Assembly: GCA_026983755.1 (NCBI GenBank)
Contig: JALSTL010000072.1
Coordinates: 1-14,460, forward strand
Direction of reading: 5' to 3'
Length of the DNA stretch: 14,460 bases
Source: Melioribacteraceae bacterium
GTDB lineage: Bacteria; Bacteroidota; Ignavibacteria; Ignavibacteriales; Melioribacteraceae
A program made the position numbers and the translations under genes. The notes under the pieces are model-generated. The model did not search any database, was not told the DNA's origin, and was given only the letters and a program-made list of their open reading frames with translations. Positions 12,971 to 14,460 of this stretch are shown piece after piece (position 1 is the first letter of the stretch; each line of letters opens with the position of its first letter).

Positions 12971-14460
12971 TTTGTACCTCCGTCCAGTTCGGTACGATAA
13001 CCTGCAGTTCCTTTAACACTAAAACTAATTTTGTTTGATGTTCTGAATTTAACTGGTTTGTTATTTTTACCGGCTGTTGAAAATTTTATTTCTATAATCA
13101 TTTTCGGATTATTTAGAAATTTTTGAACATCATCACCTTGTAATTTTAATGTTTGAGTTAATTTACCGGGTTCAACTATATCTCCGCTTTCACTTACCGT
13201 AGGCTTGGGAATGCTTATACTATCCATTTCATTATATGTCGGAGGCAATCGCAATTCTTTAATAAAATTATCATTAACTATATAGCCTATAAAAGATAAA
13301 CCTATAGGTATAGAGTTTGTTACTTCAAAGGTAACTTCGGCGTAATTTACATTGTCAATTTTATCTTTATCAATTCCGTCAAAATTAAGGTCCAAAGTAT
13401 CTTTTATAACACCGGCTGCTATTCCCAAATTAAGAGGGATATCAAAATGTATATCTCCATATACGGAATCGTTCATGGAAACACTTCCGAGTTGATAATG
13501 TGGATTTAGCAATGTTGTTCCGCTAATTGCAAAACTATCCGGCAAATTGCTTGAAAAACCGTTTATCAAACCGCTTAAATCAATCTTATTCGGTTGTTCC
13601 GAAGGTATATAAATATTTTGTAAAACCAGATTATTGGTTGTGGTACCGTTTGTTGCCAAAACATTTCCGTTAATAAGAATATTTATATTTGCAGATGTAT
13701 TTATATCCAAATACAAATCCGCTTCGCCAAAGTTAATTTGACTAAAATTAATTTTATTTGATATATCACCGTAATTAATTTTGAAACCACTGTTTTTCAA
13801 ATTGAATTTTGTTGGCTTAATTATTCCTGAAAAAGATTCGAAAACCAAATCATCGAAATTCAAATTAAATGCTATACTATCGTTTTTGGTTATTGTAGAA
13901 ATTTCACCTGTAGAATCTGTAACAACCGAAATTGAATAAGATAATTCGTTTGTAGGAACGCCAGAAGTTAATGTTGCAATTTTCCATCCGGCAAGTGAAG
14001 CTATATCTACATTTTTATTGTGTTCGTTTCTATTTAATGATAAATTCAATACATAAGGATTTCCGTTTGCATCGAATAAATTATCAAACTTAACATTTGC
14101 AGATAGTGATACATCCATATTGTTGTTAATATTAAGATTAATTCTCCCTTGATGTATTACAACCGATTCAATTTTTGTAGAATCGCTAATTTTTACATTT
14201 TCGGTAAAATCCAATTTTTGTACTGGTAAAGGAGCACTGGCTTCTGCAATAACCAAATTATTAAATACGGCTACAATTTGAGTTATAGCTTCTTGCAAAA
14301 CCATTACTTCTTGTCCGTTACTTCCCGGTGAGTAAATTGTTCCTATATATTCAAGGGAATCCGTAATAGTTTTACCTCCTATATCAAATGTAAGTGTATC
14401 GGCTTTATACGGAGGAATTGTAACATGTTTTGAAGGCAAATTAGGTAGTTCCGCAATTAC
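12967..14460 (-). CDS. Beta-rich surface or periplasmic protein with internal repeats (5' end outside window)
   Basis: A protein I cannot name. The frame is open to the right edge: seven codons (V-I-A-E-L-P-N) precede the first TTG at 14439, with no stop, so the true start, and any signal or lipoprotein peptide, lies outside. At least 497 residues are visible. It is Asn/Ser/Asp/Ile-rich, has no cysteine or membrane helix in the visible part, and reads as many short beta strands, as in secreted beta-sandwich proteins. A motif of about 30 residues recurs three times, near visible residues 99-127, 240-272 and 371-397 (described as a finding). The C-terminal segment KFRTSNKISFSVKGTAGY looks like the last strands of a sandwich domain. 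It overlaps the outer-membrane barrel gene by 4 nt, so a partnership with that protein is likely. Confidence 0.75.
   Translation of the reverse strand, partial: VIAELPNLPSKHVTIPPYKADTLTFDIGGKTITDSLEYIGTIYSPGSNGQEVMVLQEAITQIVAVFNNLVIAEASAPLPVQKLDFTENVKISDSTKIESVVIHQGRINLNINNNMDVSLSANVKFDNLFDANGNPYVLNLSLNRNEHNKNVDIASLAGWKIATLTSGVPTNELSYSISVVTDSTGEISTITKNDSIAFNLNFDDLVFESFSGIIKPTKFNLKNSGFKINYGDISNKINFSQINFGEADLYLDINTSANINILINGNVLATNGTTTNNLVLQNIYIPSEQPNKIDLSGLINGFSSNLPDSFAISGTTLLNPHYQLGSVSMNDSVYGDIHFDIPLNLGIAAGVIKDTLDLNFDGIDKDKIDNVNYAEVTFEVTNSIPIGLSFIGYIVNDNFIKELRLPPTYNEMDSISIPKPTVSESGDIVEPGKLTQTLKLQGDDVQKFLNNPKMIIEIKFSTAGKNNKPVKFRTSNKISFSVKGTAGYRTELDGGTK
12977..12981 (-). promoter_or_regulatory. 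Ribosome binding site of the outer-membrane barrel gene
   Basis: GGAGG on the minus strand, 6 nt before the ATG at 12970 and within the last codons of the upstream gene. It is the strongest Shine-Dalgarno match in the window. Confidence 0.75.

Noticed and set aside
12813..13019. Short open frames on both strands across the junction of the barrel gene and its upstream neighbour
   Set aside because: They overlap the signal peptide and coupled start of a convincing gene in another frame.

Overview
The window is a strongly AT-rich bacterial chromosome segment with ordinary gene density and no sign of mobile DNA. The organism looks like a member of the Bacteroidota/Ignavibacteriota/Chlorobiota group. 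This is inferred from a tmRNA tag ending in YAMAA (as in Chlorobium-type tags), a secreted beta-barrel protein of the DUF5723/PorV-like type, LptF/LptG permeases of that lineage's style, and a folK-deoxynucleoside kinase pair. Several genes have clear Shine-Dalgarno sequences (GGAGG, AGGAG, GGAGAG). That fits Ignavibacteria better than typical Bacteroidetes, but the placement is an inference, not a search result.

Left part (1-5116, minus strand). Reading right to left, the genes are a laccase-domain protein PgeF, a DMT/EamA transporter, then a compact cluster folB-folK-deoxynucleoside kinase-small membrane protein, followed by a Ppx/GppA phosphatase. folB and folK overlap by 8 nt, and the kinase starts with TTG directly after folK. 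The cluster joins two folate-pterin steps with deoxynucleoside salvage. A long inverted repeat (2931-3011) lies upstream of folB and is unexplained.

Centre (5117-8493, minus strand). An M20 dipeptidase, a YgfZ/GcvT-fold protein and a PduO-type cobalamin adenosyltransferase are packed with 6-nt spacing and a 4-nt overlap. The tmRNA gene ssrA follows 34 nt further on and is the only non-coding RNA gene I can support. A 486-bp AT-rich divergent region (8494-8979) separates this block from the next.

Right part. lptF and lptG (plus strand) encode the two membrane subunits of the lipopolysaccharide export ABC transporter. lptG almost certainly starts at a CTG codon overlapping the end of lptF. Convergent to them on the minus strand is a translationally coupled pair: a large beta-rich protein with internal repeats (cut by the right edge) and an outer-membrane beta-barrel protein with a signal peptide. 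This pair is the least understood part of the window.

I found no CRISPR array, insertion sequence, prophage, toxin-antitoxin or defence system. Most of the window is housekeeping. The points worth a second look are the lptG start, the folB-upstream hairpin, the modified motifs in the YgfZ-like and PgeF proteins, and the beta-repeat/barrel pair.
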